Origin: Streptomyces sp. HD
GTDB taxonomy: Bacteria > Actinomycetota > Actinomycetes > Streptomycetales > Streptomycetaceae
Direction of reading: 5' to 3'
Assembly (NCBI RefSeq): GCF_028369295.1
Contig: NZ_JAQMYP010000013.1
Coordinates: 1 to 64,000, forward strand
DNA: 64,000 nucleotides
Shown here: positions 44,725 through 53,434 of the stretch, piece after piece
Numbering within the stretch: position 1 is the stretch's first letter
Layout: each line of letters starts with the position of its first letter
The notes under the pieces: model-generated
The model's input: only the letters and a program-made list of their open reading frames with translations
What the model was told of the DNA's origin: nothing
Database searches by the model: none
Program-made: the position numbers and the translations under genes

Positions 44725-45300
44725 ATGGGCGTCACGCTCGCCAAGGGAGGAAACGTCTCCCTGTCCAAGGCCGCGCCGAACCTCACTCAGGTGATGGTCG
44801 GGCTCGGCTGGGACGCGCGCTCCACCACCGGAGCCCCCTTCGACCTCGACGCCAGCGCCCTGATGTGCAACGGCGGTCGGGTTCTGGGCGATGAGTGGTT
44901 CGTCTTCTACAACCAGCTGAAGAGCCCGGACGGCTCGGTGGAGCACACCGGGGACAACCTCACCGGTGAGGGCGACGGCGACGACGAGTCGATCCTGGTC
45001 GACCTCTCCAAGGTGCCGGCCCACTGCGACAAGATCGTCTTCCCCGTCTCCATCCATATGGCCGACGAACGCGGCCAGACCTTCGGCCAGGTCAGCAACG
45101 CCTTCATCCGTGTGGTCAACCAGGCCGACGGCCAGGAACTCGCCCGCTACGACCTCAGCGAGGACGCCTCCACCGAGACCGCCATGATCTTCGGCGAGGT
45201 CTATCGCTACCAGGCAGAGTGGAAGTTCCGGGCTGTCGGACAGGGATACGCGTCCGGCCTCCGGGGCATCGCACTCGACTTCGGAGTCAACGTCTCATAA
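44725..45300 (+). CDS. TerD-family protein (2)
   Basis: A 191-aa paralogue of the preceding gene, the same length, differing mainly in surface residues. The acidic metal-binding [19 protein letters not shown] is intact. The two differ enough (for example [13 protein letters not shown] against [13 protein letters not shown]) to have diverged before speciation rather than by recent tandem copying. Probably cotranscribed with the first, subject to the stem-loop between them. Confidence 0.95.
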   Translation: MGVTLAKGGNVSLSKAAPNLTQVMVGLGWDARSTTGAPFDLDASALMCNGGRVLGDEWFVFYNQLKSPDGSVEHTGDNLTGEGDGDDESILVDLSKVPAHCDKIVFPVSIHMADERGQTFGQVSNAFIRVVNQADGQELARYDLSEDASTETAMIFGEVYRYQAEWKFRAVGQGYASGLRGIALDFGVNVS

Positions 45301-45316
45301 CGCGATATGAGCAAAA

Positions 45317-45350
45317 GTCGGGCCCCCGTGGGGTGAGGAGGGGGGCCGAC
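45317..45350 (+). terminator. Hairpin after second terD gene
   Basis: GTCGGGCCCCC (45317-45327) pairs with GGGGGGCCGAC (45340-45350) with one mismatch and a 12-nt loop, 17 bp after the stop. It may attenuate transcription into the DUF475 gene. Confidence 0.6.
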
Positions 45351-45425
45351 TAGACTTCGGCTTCAAAAGTTCGTAAAGCCGAGTGCGGCGCGCGGGAGCC
45401 CCGTACACACAGGATTGGGTAGCCA

Positions 45426-46574
45426 GTGGTTCTGAAAACCTTCGGCTGGTCGTTCGCGGTCACCGCGCTCGGCCTGGTCGCGGCGGTCCTCTTCGGGGGG
45501 TGGGAGGCCTTCGGCATCGTAGCGATCCTCTCCGTCCTTGAGATCTCGCTGTCGTTCGACAACGCGGTGGTCAACGCCGGAATCCTGAAGAAGATGAATG
45601 CCTTCTGGCAGAAGATCTTCCTCACCGTCGGCATCCTGATCGCCGTCTTCGGTATGCGGCTGGTCTTCCCCGTCGTGATCGTCGCGATCAGCGCCCAGCT
45701 CGGGCCGATCGAGGCGGTCAACCTCGCCCTCAACGACCAGGACCGCTACCAGGAGCTCGTCACCGACGCCCACCCGGCGATCGCCGCGTTCGGTGGCATG
45801 TTCCTGCTGATGATCTTCCTGGACTTCATCTTCGAGGACCGGGACATCAAGTGGCTGAGCTGGCTGGAGCGCCCGCTGGCCAAGCTCGGCAAGGTTGACA
45901 TGCTGTCGGTTTGCATCGCGCTGATCGTCCTGCTGGTCTCCGCGATGACCTTCGCGACCAAGGCCCACCAGCACGGCGGCGCGCACGTCGACAAGGCGGA
46001 GACGGTCCTGCTCTCCGGTATCGCCGGTCTGATCACGTACATGATCGTGGGCGGACTCTCCGGCTACTTCGAGGACAAGCTCGAAGAGGAGGAGGAGCGC
46101 GAGCACGAGGCGGAGGAAGAGGCCGAGCGCTCCGGCAAGCCCCGCTCGGCGGTCGCCATGGCCGGCAAGGCCGCGTTCTTCATGTTCCTCTACCTGGAGG
46201 TCCTGGACGCGTCCTTCTCCTTCGACGGCGTGATCGGCGCCTTCGCCATCACCAACGACATCGTCCTGATGGCGCTGGGCCTCGGTATCGGCGCGATGTA
46301 CGTCCGTTCGCTGACCGTGTACCTGGTGCGCCAGGGCACCCTCGACGAGTACGTCTACCTGGAGCACGGCGCGCACTACGCGATCGGCGCGCTGGCCATG
46401 ATCCTGCTGGTCACCATCCAGTACGAGATCCCCGAGCTCGTCACCGGCTCGATCGGCGTGATCCTGATCGGTTGGTCCTTCTGGTCCTCGGTCCGCCGCA
46501 ACCGCGTGCTCGCGGCGGCGGAGGGAAAAGCGGAGACCTCGGACGAGAAGACTGAGGTCTCGTCCGGGGTGTGA
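45426..46574 (+). CDS. DUF475/TerC-like integral membrane protein
   Basis: A 382-aa protein with about nine membrane segments. The paired TerC/LysE-type motifs are present: VLEISLSFDNAVVN (Asp45, Asn46) in the second segment and LDASFSFDGVIGAFAIT later. A Glu-rich cytoplasmic loop (KLEEEEEREHEAEEEAERSG) divides the halves. TerC-like proteins are thought to export Mn2+ or other cations and to form the membrane core of Ter complexes with TerD. The GTG start at 45426 is 125 bp after the TerD gene. Confidence 0.92.
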   Translation: MVLKTFGWSFAVTALGLVAAVLFGGWEAFGIVAILSVLEISLSFDNAVVNAGILKKMNAFWQKIFLTVGILIAVFGMRLVFPVVIVAISAQLGPIEAVNLALNDQDRYQELVTDAHPAIAAFGGMFLLMIFLDFIFEDRDIKWLSWLERPLAKLGKVDMLSVCIALIVLLVSAMTFATKAHQHGGAHVDKAETVLLSGIAGLITYMIVGGLSGYFEDKLEEEEEREHEAEEEAERSGKPRSAVAMAGKAAFFMFLYLEVLDASFSFDGVIGAFAITNDIVLMALGLGIGAMYVRSLTVYLVRQGTLDEYVYLEHGAHYAIGALAMILLVTIQYEIPELVTGSIGVILIGWSFWSSVRRNRVLAAAEGKAETSDEKTEVSSGV

Positions 46575-46604
46575 CACCCCTGCCAGTGAGGAACGCTCTG
46601 TGCG

Positions 46605-46641
46605 GGGCGGCCGGGCCTCCGGCCGCCCCGCCGGTTTTTTC
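46605..46641 (+). terminator. Rho-independent terminator with T-tract
   Basis: GGGGCGGCCGG (46605-46615), loop GCCT, CCGGCCGCCCC (46620-46630), then GCCGG and six Ts (46636-46641). One of the few in the window with a clear T-run. Confidence 0.92.
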
Positions 46642-46699
46642 CGAGTGACTGCGGATCTTTCGTGGTGAACGCGGTTCTTTCGTGGGACGTGGGGGCGGA

Positions 46700-47437
46700 A
46701 TGGGCTTCTTGGACGGGCTCTGGCGTGGCCGGGCGGTCGAGTTCGACTCGGGCAGCGCGTCATCGAACTCGATCGAGCTGACGAAGCGGCACGATCGGGT
46801 CTCGCTCACCAAACAGGGGGCGGCGACCGGGCATCTCCGGATCAACCTGACTTGGCGGATGCGGACGTCCGACATCGGGGGCCCGCAGCGGGAGAGTCTG
46901 CTGCGGCATCCGTTCAAGGCGCTCAAGCCGCCGGAGGTGCTCGGGCACAGCCAGAGCATGGTCAACGTCGACCTCGACCTCGGTGCGCTGTACGAGCTGA
47001 CCGACGGGACGAAGGGCGTCGTCCAGCCGCTGGGCGGGTTCCTCGGAGACGTCAACGCGCCGCCGTACGTGAAGCTCAGCGGGGACGACCGGTTCGGGTC
47101 GGCGTCCGGCGAGACGATGTACGTCAACCTTGATCACCGGGAGAACATCAAGCGGTTGCTGGTCTTTGTGTACATCTACGACCAGACGCCGGCGTTCGAC
47201 CGCACCCATGCGATCGTCACGCTGTATCCGAGCAACGGGCCGCGGATCGAGATAGGCCTCGACGAACGGCATCCGCAGGCCCGGTCCTGTGCGGTGGTGA
47301 TGATCGAGAACGTCAAGGGCGAGCTCTGGGTCCGGCGCGAGGTCAAGTTCGTCTACGGGTTCCAGGCCGAGCTGGACCGGTTGTTCGGGTGGGGGCTGCA
47401 GTGGGGGCGCGGATACAAGTCGAAGGCGGAGAAGTAG
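46700..47437 (+). CDS. TerA-like tellurium-resistance family protein
   Basis: A 245-aa protein of the TerD superfamily. An N-terminal basic block (ELTKRHDRVSLTKQGAATG) leads to a TerD-like beta-sandwich (MVNVDLDLGALYELTDGTKG, then DRFGSASGETMYVNLDHREN). The Ca-binding acidic cluster of TerD is weaker. Resembles TerA/YceC-type proteins that form part of the Ter complex. ATG 46700 is preceded by a G-rich site. It has its own transcription start region after the terminator at 46605-46641. Confidence 0.85.
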   Translation: MGFLDGLWRGRAVEFDSGSASSNSIELTKRHDRVSLTKQGAATGHLRINLTWRMRTSDIGGPQRESLLRHPFKALKPPEVLGHSQSMVNVDLDLGALYELTDGTKGVVQPLGGFLGDVNAPPYVKLSGDDRFGSASGETMYVNLDHRENIKRLLVFVYIYDQTPAFDRTHAIVTLYPSNGPRIEIGLDERHPQARSCAVVMIENVKGELWVRREVKFVYGFQAELDRLFGWGLQWGRGYKSKAEK

Positions 47438-47494
47438 TCGCCTGAGAGCTCGGGGCCTTGTCGGGTGGCGGGTGCGGGTTGCGTTGGGGTTGCT

Positions 47495-47540
47495 CGCGCC
47501 CACGCGGCGGAGCCGCAAATCGATACAGCCCCGCGCCCCT
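47495..47540. repeat. Streptomyces interspersed repeat, type B
   Basis: 46 bp, one mismatch from 38739-38784. It lies between the convergent TerA-like and TerD genes, where it may contribute to termination through the GGGCGCG/CGCGCCC arms next to it. Confidence 0.85.
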
Positions 47541-47554
47541 CAGGGCGCGTCTTC

Positions 47555-48370
47555 CTACCGTCCGATGAACTGTGGCCCCTGGGGTGGCAGCTGGAAGCCC
47601 TGGGGCTGGGCTGTTGTCACCGGGGGCGGGTAGCCGTAGCCCGTGTTGGCCATGGCCGGCTGGCTCGTCGGCTGCGGGTAGCCGTACGCGGGCTGCGTTG
47701 CCGGGGGCTGCTGGGGGTAGCCGTACGCCGGCTGGGGCGGGACCGTCGTCGTCGGCTGCTCGGGGGGCAGGGGCTGGGAGACCTCCGGGGGTGCGGTCGG
47801 CTGAGCCGCCGCCGCTGCCGCCGCCTCCGACTCGTCCACCGAGATGCCGAAGTCCGTGGCCAGGCCCCTGAGGCCGTCCGAGTAGCCCTCGCCGAGGGCG
47901 CGGAACTTCCAGCCCTCGCCACGGCGGTACAGCTCGCCGCAGATCAGGGCGGTCTCCTGGCCAGTCTCGGGCTTGATGTCGAAGTAGGCCAGCGGATCGC
48001 CGTCGGCGGCTGTCGCGTCGTACAGCATGATGCGCAGGTCTCGTACGCGGTCGAAGGTGACGCCGTCCGCCGAAGCGACCAGAAGAATCTGGCCGACGCC
48101 GGGCTCGACACCGGCCAGATCTGTCTGGATGGTGTCGGTGAGGCCCTCGGCGCCCCGCTTCTTGCCGAGCCGCCAGACCTTCCCGGAGGGGTGCCGGGGC
48201 TGGTTGTAGAAGACGAAGTCCTCGTCGGAGCGCACACGACCGTCGGGGCCGAGGAGCAGAGCCGAGGCGTCGACGTCCGGGACCCCCTGCCCAGGCGTCC
48301 AGCGCAGTACGGCACGTACCGTCGTGGCTTCGAGCGGGACGTTCGACCCCTTCAACATCGCGTGCGTCAT
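47555..48370 (-). CDS. TerD-family protein (3) with Pro/Gln/Tyr-rich tail
   Basis: A 271-aa protein. A TerD domain (1-185) contains [20 protein letters not shown] and [21 protein letters not shown]. It lacks the acidic loop seen in the other two TerD copies. The C-terminal 85 residues are an Ala run, then a Pro/Gln-rich region with repeated QPAYGYPQ and TGYGYPPP, likely disordered and possibly a self-association or PPxY-like interaction tail. Divergent from the HpcH aldolase operon across a 188-bp gap. Confidence 0.9.
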   Translation of the reverse strand: MTHAMLKGSNVPLEATTVRAVLRWTPGQGVPDVDASALLLGPDGRVRSDEDFVFYNQPRHPSGKVWRLGKKRGAEGLTDTIQTDLAGVEPGVGQILLVASADGVTFDRVRDLRIMLYDATAADGDPLAYFDIKPETGQETALICGELYRRGEGWKFRALGEGYSDGLRGLATDFGISVDESEAAAAAAAQPTAPPEVSQPLPPEQPTTTVPPQPAYGYPQQPPATQPAYGYPQPTSQPAMANTGYGYPPPVTTAQPQGFQLPPQGPQFIGR

Positions 48371-48558
48371 ACCGTCATCCTGCCTTCTCCGTCCTGCTCA
48401 CGACAACGCGGGGGTGCGACGGACCGTGCGCGCCTGTGCTCGTCCGCGTTACCAGAAATTCATGCCCTGCGGGAACCCCTGACATGGGTATCTACGTACT
48501 ATTACCGGCCACCTGTGAACAGGTCACGGGTGGCACTGAGTCACCCCGGGGGAGCTCT

Positions 48559-49734
48559 ATGCGTCATTTCGGGCACATCGCCCCAGAGGTGCGGCAGCGC
48601 CTCTTCCATCAGGAGCCGTGCGCGTTCAGCGCCGACTCCCCTGCCCGGCTGCTCTCCGCGGCCCTGGGCGCCACGCTCTACAGTCCGGCCACGAGGCCGC
48701 GGCTCGCCGACGACGTCGTCAAACAGACCGGACGCGGCGTGGTCTCGATGGTGCTGTGCCTGGAGGACTCGATCGGCGACGAGGACGTGACGGAGGGCGA
48801 GGAGAACCTCGTCCGGCAGTTCACCGACCTCGCGGCACGGTACGGCGAGGGCGCCGCGGATCTGCCGCTGCTCTTCATCCGGGTCCGCACGCCCGAGCAG
48901 ATCCCCGACCTCGTACGGCGCCTCGGACCCGCCGTACGGCTGCTGTCCGGATTCGTACTGCCCAAGTTCACCGAAGAGCGCGGCATGCCCTTCCTGGAGG
49001 CCCTCGCGAGCGCCGAGGCGCACAGCGGGCGGCGGCTGTTCGCCATGCCGGTGCTGGAGTCCCCCCAGCTGCTCTACCGGGAGTCACGGGTGGAGACCCT
49101 GGAGGGCATCTTCCGCGCCGTCGACAAGTACCGCGAGCGGGTGCTGGCGCTGCGGCTCGGCGTCACCGACTTCTGCTCGTCCTACGGGCTGCGCCGCGCC
49201 CCGGACATGACGGCGTACGACGTCCAGATCGTCGCCTCCGTCATCGCCGACGTGGTGAACATGCTGGGCAGAGCCGACGGCACCGGGTTCACGGTGACCG
49301 GGCCGGTGTGGGAGTACTTCCGCGTGCAGGAACGTATGTTCAAGCCGCAGCTGCGCCGCAGCCCCTTCCTGGAGGGCCAGGCCGAGGAGCTGCGCGAGGC
49401 CCTCATCGAGCACGCCATGGACGGCCTGCTGCGCGAGATCACGATGGACCACGCCAACGGCCTGCTCGGCAAGACCTGCATCCACCCCTCCCACGTGCTG
49501 CCGGTGCACGCACTGTCCGTGGTCAGCCATGAGGAGTTCAGTGACGCCCAGGACATCCTGCGGCCGGAGCGCGGCGGCGGGGGTGTACTTCGGTCGCAGT
49601 ACACGAACAAGATGAATGAGGTGAAGCCGCACCGCGCCTGGGCCGAGCGGACCCTGCTGCGGGCCGAGGTGTTCGGCGTGGCCAATGAGGACATCGGCTT
49701 CGTGGAACTGCTCGCCGCCGGAATCCCGGCCTGA
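48559..49734 (+). CDS. HpcH/HpaI aldolase/citrate lyase family protein of the Ter biosynthetic module
   Basis: A 391-aa TIM-barrel lyase. The metal/substrate residues of the citrate-lyase-beta fold are suggested by MVLCLEDSIGDEDV, the FVLPKFTEERG strand and FAMPVLESPQLLY. GKTCIHPSHVLPVHALS is the C-terminal family block. In Ter gene clusters this enzyme accompanies the phosphoribosyltransferase and HAD genes found just downstream. ATG 48559 follows GGGGGAG. It is the first gene of a three-gene operon, 51 bp before the next. The reaction is predicted (carbon-carbon cleavage or ligation) but not known. Confidence 0.9.
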   Translation: MRHFGHIAPEVRQRLFHQEPCAFSADSPARLLSAALGATLYSPATRPRLADDVVKQTGRGVVSMVLCLEDSIGDEDVTEGEENLVRQFTDLAARYGEGAADLPLLFIRVRTPEQIPDLVRRLGPAVRLLSGFVLPKFTEERGMPFLEALASAEAHSGRRLFAMPVLESPQLLYRESRVETLEGIFRAVDKYRERVLALRLGVTDFCSSYGLRRAPDMTAYDVQIVASVIADVVNMLGRADGTGFTVTGPVWEYFRVQERMFKPQLRRSPFLEGQAEELREALIEHAMDGLLREITMDHANGLLGKTCIHPSHVLPVHALSVVSHEEFSDAQDILRPERGGGGVLRSQYTNKMNEVKPHRAWAERTLLRAEVFGVANEDIGFVELLAAGIPA

Positions 49735-49785
49735 ACCGGCCGAAGGGCTCTAACCGGCCGAACGGCCTCTATATCCAAGGGACGC

Positions 49786-52443
49786 ATGAACAACGCAGTG
49801 AACAACGGGGTCTGGTCCGGCAGCTGGGTCGCCGAACGGCTCGGGGTCCAGCTCATGGGCGACGACGAGCTCACGGAGATGCTGGGGCTCGCCCTGCGCC
49901 GCAACCCCAAGCGCGCGCATCTGCTGGTCTCCAACGTGCTCGGCAAGCACGTACCGCAGTCACCGTCCGTGGTGTACGGCGCCGGGTTCGCCCTCGGCCG
50001 GCGCGTGCGGGAACTCCTGGGTGCCGACGAGGCGGCCAGGGCGGTCGTCCTCGGCTACGCGGAGACGGCGACCGGGCTCGGCCACTCCGTCGCCGACGGC
50101 ATCGGCCTCGCCCCGTATCTGCACTCCACCCGCCGTCCCGTCGCCGGGGTCGCCCGCGCGGGCGGCTTCGAGGAGTCCCACTCGCACGCCACGTCGCATC
50201 TGCTGCTGCCGGAGGATCCGGCGCTGCTGGTGGGTGACGGGCCGCTGGTCCTGGTCGACGACGAGTTCTCCACGGGGAACACGGTGCTGAACACGGTGCG
50301 CGATCTTCATGCGCGGTACCCGCGGCGGCGGTATGTGGTGGTCGCGCTGGTGGACATGCGGTCGGCTGCCGATGCCGGTCGTTTGGACGAGTTCGCCCGT
50401 GAGATCGGCGCGCGGGTGGATCTGGTGACTGCGGCTTCGGGGACGGTACGGCTGCCGGAGGGGGTGTTGGCGAAGGGGCAGGAGTTGGTGGCTCGGTACG
50501 AGGCGGAGAGTGCCGCGGAGTGGCGTTCGTCGTCTGCGGGTGCGTCGGGGCTGGTCGCGCAGTTCCCCGCGCCCCTGGAGGGCGATGGCGGTGCCGCGTC
50601 CGCCGAGTCAGCGGCCGTTGAAGCCGACGTGCGGGCCAACCCCCTAGGGGCGCGGGGAACTGCGCGACAAGCCCCCACCGGCCCGCACCCGGAAGACGAC
50701 CGCACCCACCCCCACACCACCCGCATAGACCTGCACTGGCCCACCGGCCTCCCCGACGGCGGCCGGCACGGCTTCACGCCCGAACACCGCACCCGCCTCG
50801 AAGGCGCTCTCCCGGCCATGGCCGCCCGCCTCGCGGAGGCACTCCCCGCCGACACGCGCAGTGCGCTGGTCCTCGGCTTCGAAGAGCTGATGTACGCCCC
50901 CCTCCGCCTCGCCCGTGAGCTGGAGCAGGTCACCGAGGGCGTCGAGGTCCGGTACTCCACCACCACCCGCTCACCCGTCCTCGCGGTCGACGACCCCGGC
51001 TACGCGATACGCACCCGCCTCGTCTTCCCGGCCCACGACGACCCGGCCGACGGCCCCGGCGAGCGCTACGCCTACAACATCGCCGGCGCCGGCTTCGACG
51101 CCGTCATAGCCGTCGTCGACTCGACCGCCGACACCCCCGAACTGCACGCGCCCGAGGGCCTGTTGGCACAGCTCGCCGCGCACGCCCCGCACGTCCTGCT
51201 GGCGGTCGTGCCGTCGTACGTCCCCGGCCCCCTGGCCATCCCCGAAAGGCACTCCATGCTGCCCGAGCCCCTCCGCGGCCCCGCCTTCTCCTCGTACGCC
51301 CCCGAGGAGGTCGGCTGGCTGCTGCAGGATCTCTCGGACGTGACGCTGGAGGCGCCGACCGAGGAGCGCGAGGAGGCCATCCAGAGCGGCGGCGCGCACT
51401 ACGCGGAGTCGCTGCCGGTGGAGTACCAGCCGAGCGAGCAGTACCAGGCACTGTTCCACGCGGCGCTGGAGGAGTCGGCGGCACGGCTGGCGCAGGCGGC
51501 CGGTGCCGTGACCGAGCTCGTCCTCGCCGAGCTCCCCCACAGCCGAAAGCGTGGGGGGACCCCCATGCCGCGGCCGGTGCTGGTCTCGCTCGCCCGCGCG
51601 GGCACCCCCGTGGGCGTACTGATGCGCCGCTGGGCGCAGTTCCGCCACGGGCTCGAACTCCCGCACTACGCCGTGTCCATCGTGCGCGGCCGCGGCATCG
51701 ACGCCAACGCGCTGCGCTGGCTGGCCGCCCACCACGACCCGCGTGACGTCGTCTTCGTCGACGGCTGGACCGGCAAGGGCGCCATCACCCGCGAACTGAC
51801 CGCGGCGATAAGGGAGTTCGAGGCGTCCGACGGCATCACCGGCTTCGACCCGGAGATCGCCGTACTGGCCGACCCGGGCTCCTGCGTGCGGACGTACGGC
51901 ACCCGCGACGACTACCTCATCCCGTCCGCCTGCCTCAACTCCACGGTCTCCGGCCTGATCTCCCGCACCGTCCTGCGTGCCGACCTGGTCGGGCCGCACG
52001 ACTACCACGGTGCGAAGTTCTACCGCGAACTCGCCGACGCCGATGTCTCCGTGGCCTTCCTGGACGCCGTGTCCGCGCGCTTCCCGGAGGTCGTGGACGC
52101 CGTGGACGCGACGGCCAAGGAGCTGCTGTCCGGCGACCGCGAGCCGACCTGGGAGGGCTGGGCCGCCGTCGAGCGCATCAGCGAGGAGTACGGCATCCAC
52201 GACGTGAACCTCGTCAAGCCGGGCGTCGGCGAGACCACACGGGTGCTGCTGCGCCGGGTGCCCTGGAAGATCCTGGCGCGGGCCGGGGCGGGCGCCGACC
52301 TGGACCATGTACGACTGCTGGCCGAACAGAGAGGGGTTCCGGTGGAAGAGGTCGCCGAACTGCCGTACACCTGCGTGGGATTGATCCACCCCAAGTACAC
52401 GCGGGGCGCGACGGGCGCCGACGGCAGGGCGGTGAACGTCTGA
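49786..52443 (+). CDS. Phosphoribosyltransferase-TRSP-StiP-like fusion protein
   Basis: An 885-aa fusion. An N-terminal phosphoribosyltransferase has the PRPP loop VLVDDEFSTGNT (155-166). A variable linker (about 255-305) precedes a TRSP-type domain (about 310-470, VLGFEELMYAPLRLARELE and YAIRTRLVFPAHDDP). The C-terminal half resembles a second PRTase/StiP-type domain (LVSLARAGTPVGVLMRRW, DVVFVDGWTGKGAITREL, LIPSACLNSTVSGLISRT). In proteobacterial Ter clusters these are often separate genes. The linker and residues 583-594 are encoded by palindromic repeats inserted in frame. Its stop overlaps the HAD start. Confidence 0.88.
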   Translation: MNNAVNNGVWSGSWVAERLGVQLMGDDELTEMLGLALRRNPKRAHLLVSNVLGKHVPQSPSVVYGAGFALGRRVRELLGADEAARAVVLGYAETATGLGHSVADGIGLAPYLHSTRRPVAGVARAGGFEESHSHATSHLLLPEDPALLVGDGPLVLVDDEFSTGNTVLNTVRDLHARYPRRRYVVVALVDMRSAADAGRLDEFAREIGARVDLVTAASGTVRLPEGVLAKGQELVARYEAESAAEWRSSSAGASGLVAQFPAPLEGDGGAASAESAAVEADVRANPLGARGTARQAPTGPHPEDDRTHPHTTRIDLHWPTGLPDGGRHGFTPEHRTRLEGALPAMAARLAEALPADTRSALVLGFEELMYAPLRLARELEQVTEGVEVRYSTTTRSPVLAVDDPGYAIRTRLVFPAHDDPADGPGERYAYNIAGAGFDAVIAVVDSTADTPELHAPEGLLAQLAAHAPHVLLAVVPSYVPGPLAIPERHSMLPEPLRGPAFSSYAPEEVGWLLQDLSDVTLEAPTEEREEAIQSGGAHYAESLPVEYQPSEQYQALFHAALEESAARLAQAAGAVTELVLAELPHSRKRGGTPMPRPVLVSLARAGTPVGVLMRRWAQFRHGLELPHYAVSIVRGRGIDANALRWLAAHHDPRDVVFVDGWTGKGAITRELTAAIREFEASDGITGFDPEIAVLADPGSCVRTYGTRDDYLIPSACLNSTVSGLISRTVLRADLVGPHDYHGAKFYRELADADVSVAFLDAVSARFPEVVDAVDATAKELLSGDREPTWEGWAAVERISEEYGIHDVNLVKPGVGETTRVLLRRVPWKILARAGAGADLDHVRLLAEQRGVPVEEVAELPYTCVGLIHPKYTRGATGADGRAVNV
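50555..50667. repeat. Type A interspersed inverted repeat inside the coding region
   Basis: A perfect 22-bp inverted pair: 50555-50576 (containing GCAGTTCCCCGCGCCCCT) and 50646-50667, flanking 69 bp. It encodes part of the Ala/Gly-rich linker of the PRTase fusion. The same arm sequence occurs at 61881-61901 and 53299-53319. Confidence 0.9.
51532..51566. repeat. CCCCCAC/GTGGGGG palindrome inside the coding region
   Basis: CTCCCCCACAGCC, GAAAG, then CGTGGGGGGACCCCCAT. It adds about ten residues (HSRKRGGTPM) between AELP and PRPVLVSL in the StiP-like domain. Confidence 0.75.
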
Positions 52444-53261
52444 TGCCGGTGCTGGTGGCGAGCGACCTCGACCGTACGCTCATCTACTCCGCCGCGGCCC
52501 TCGCGCTGACCATGCCGGACCCGCGGGCGCCCAGGCTGCTGTGCGTGGAGGTGCACGAGAGCAAGCCGCTGTCGTACATGACCGAGACGGCGGCCCAGCT
52601 GCTGACCGACCTCGGTGACGCGGCGGTCTTCGTGCCGACGACGACCCGGACCCGTAAGCAGTACCAGCGCATCAACCTGCCGGGCCCCGCGCCGAAGTAC
52701 GCGATCTGCGCCAATGGCGGCCATCTGCTGGTCGACGGCGTCTCCGACCCCGACTGGAGCGCGCGGGTCGCGGCCCGGCTGGCCGAGCAGTGTGCGCCGC
52801 TCGCGGAGGTGCAGGACCACTTGATGGCGACGGCGTCCCCGGCGTGGGTGCGCAAGCACCGGATCGCCGAGGACCTCTTCGCCTACCTGGTGGTGGAGCG
52901 CGAGCTGCTGCCCGAGGAGTGGGTGAAGGAGCTCGCGGTGTGGGCGGAGAACCGCGGGTGGACGGTGTCGCTCCAGGGGCGCAAGATCTACGCCGTCCCG
53001 AAGCCGCTCACCAAGAGCGCCGCCATGCACGAGGTCGCCCGGCGCACCGGTGCGGACCTGACGCTGGCGGCGGGCGACTCCCTGCTGGACGCCGACCTGC
53101 TGCTGGCCGCCGACAGGGGCTGGCGACCGGGCCACGGTGAGCTGGCGGACGACGACTGGACGGCTCCGGCGGTCAGTGCGCTGCCGGAGCGGGGGGTGCT
53201 GGCGGGGGAGCGGATCCTGCGGGAGTTCTTGAAGGCCGTAGCGCCCAAGAACCAGGGATGA
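52443..53261 (+). CDS. HAD-family phosphatase of the Ter biosynthetic module
   Basis: A 272-aa haloacid-dehalogenase-type hydrolase. Motif I is SDLDRTL with Asp8 and Asp10; motif II is probably the VPTTTRT stretch; motif III/IV is LAAGDSLLDADLLLAAD. It resembles the Cof/mannosyl-3-phosphoglycerate phosphatase subgroup. The ATG overlaps the TGA of the PRTase fusion (TGATG), indicating translational coupling. It probably dephosphorylates the product of the preceding enzymes. Confidence 0.9.
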   Translation: MPVLVASDLDRTLIYSAAALALTMPDPRAPRLLCVEVHESKPLSYMTETAAQLLTDLGDAAVFVPTTTRTRKQYQRINLPGPAPKYAICANGGHLLVDGVSDPDWSARVAARLAEQCAPLAEVQDHLMATASPAWVRKHRIAEDLFAYLVVERELLPEEWVKELAVWAENRGWTVSLQGRKIYAVPKPLTKSAAMHEVARRTGADLTLAAGDSLLDADLLLAADRGWRPGHGELADDDWTAPAVSALPERGVLAGERILREFLKAVAPKNQG

Positions 53262-53291
53262 CCGGTGGCGCGGCGGCTGCGGGTCGTGTGT

Positions 53292-53399
53292 GGCTTGTCG
53301 CGCAGTTCCCCGCGCCCCTTGGGCGCGGCTGCGGCTCAGCCGACCCAGGGGCGCGGGGCTGTATCAATATGCGGCTCTGCCGCGTGGGCGCGACAAGCC
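53292..53399. repeat. Composite type A/type B inverted repeat
   Basis: Left half is type A (GGCTTGTCGCGCAGTTCCCC), right half an inverted type B copy ending CGCGACAAGCC. Outer arms are 11 bp and inner arms CCCCGCGCCCCT/AGGGGCGCGGGG 12 bp, both perfect. It fills the 173-bp gap between the convergent HAD and FmdB genes and could act as a terminator. Confidence 0.85.
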
Positions 53400-53434
53400 C
53401 CCACGCACCCGCAGACGACAATGCACCGGCCTAC

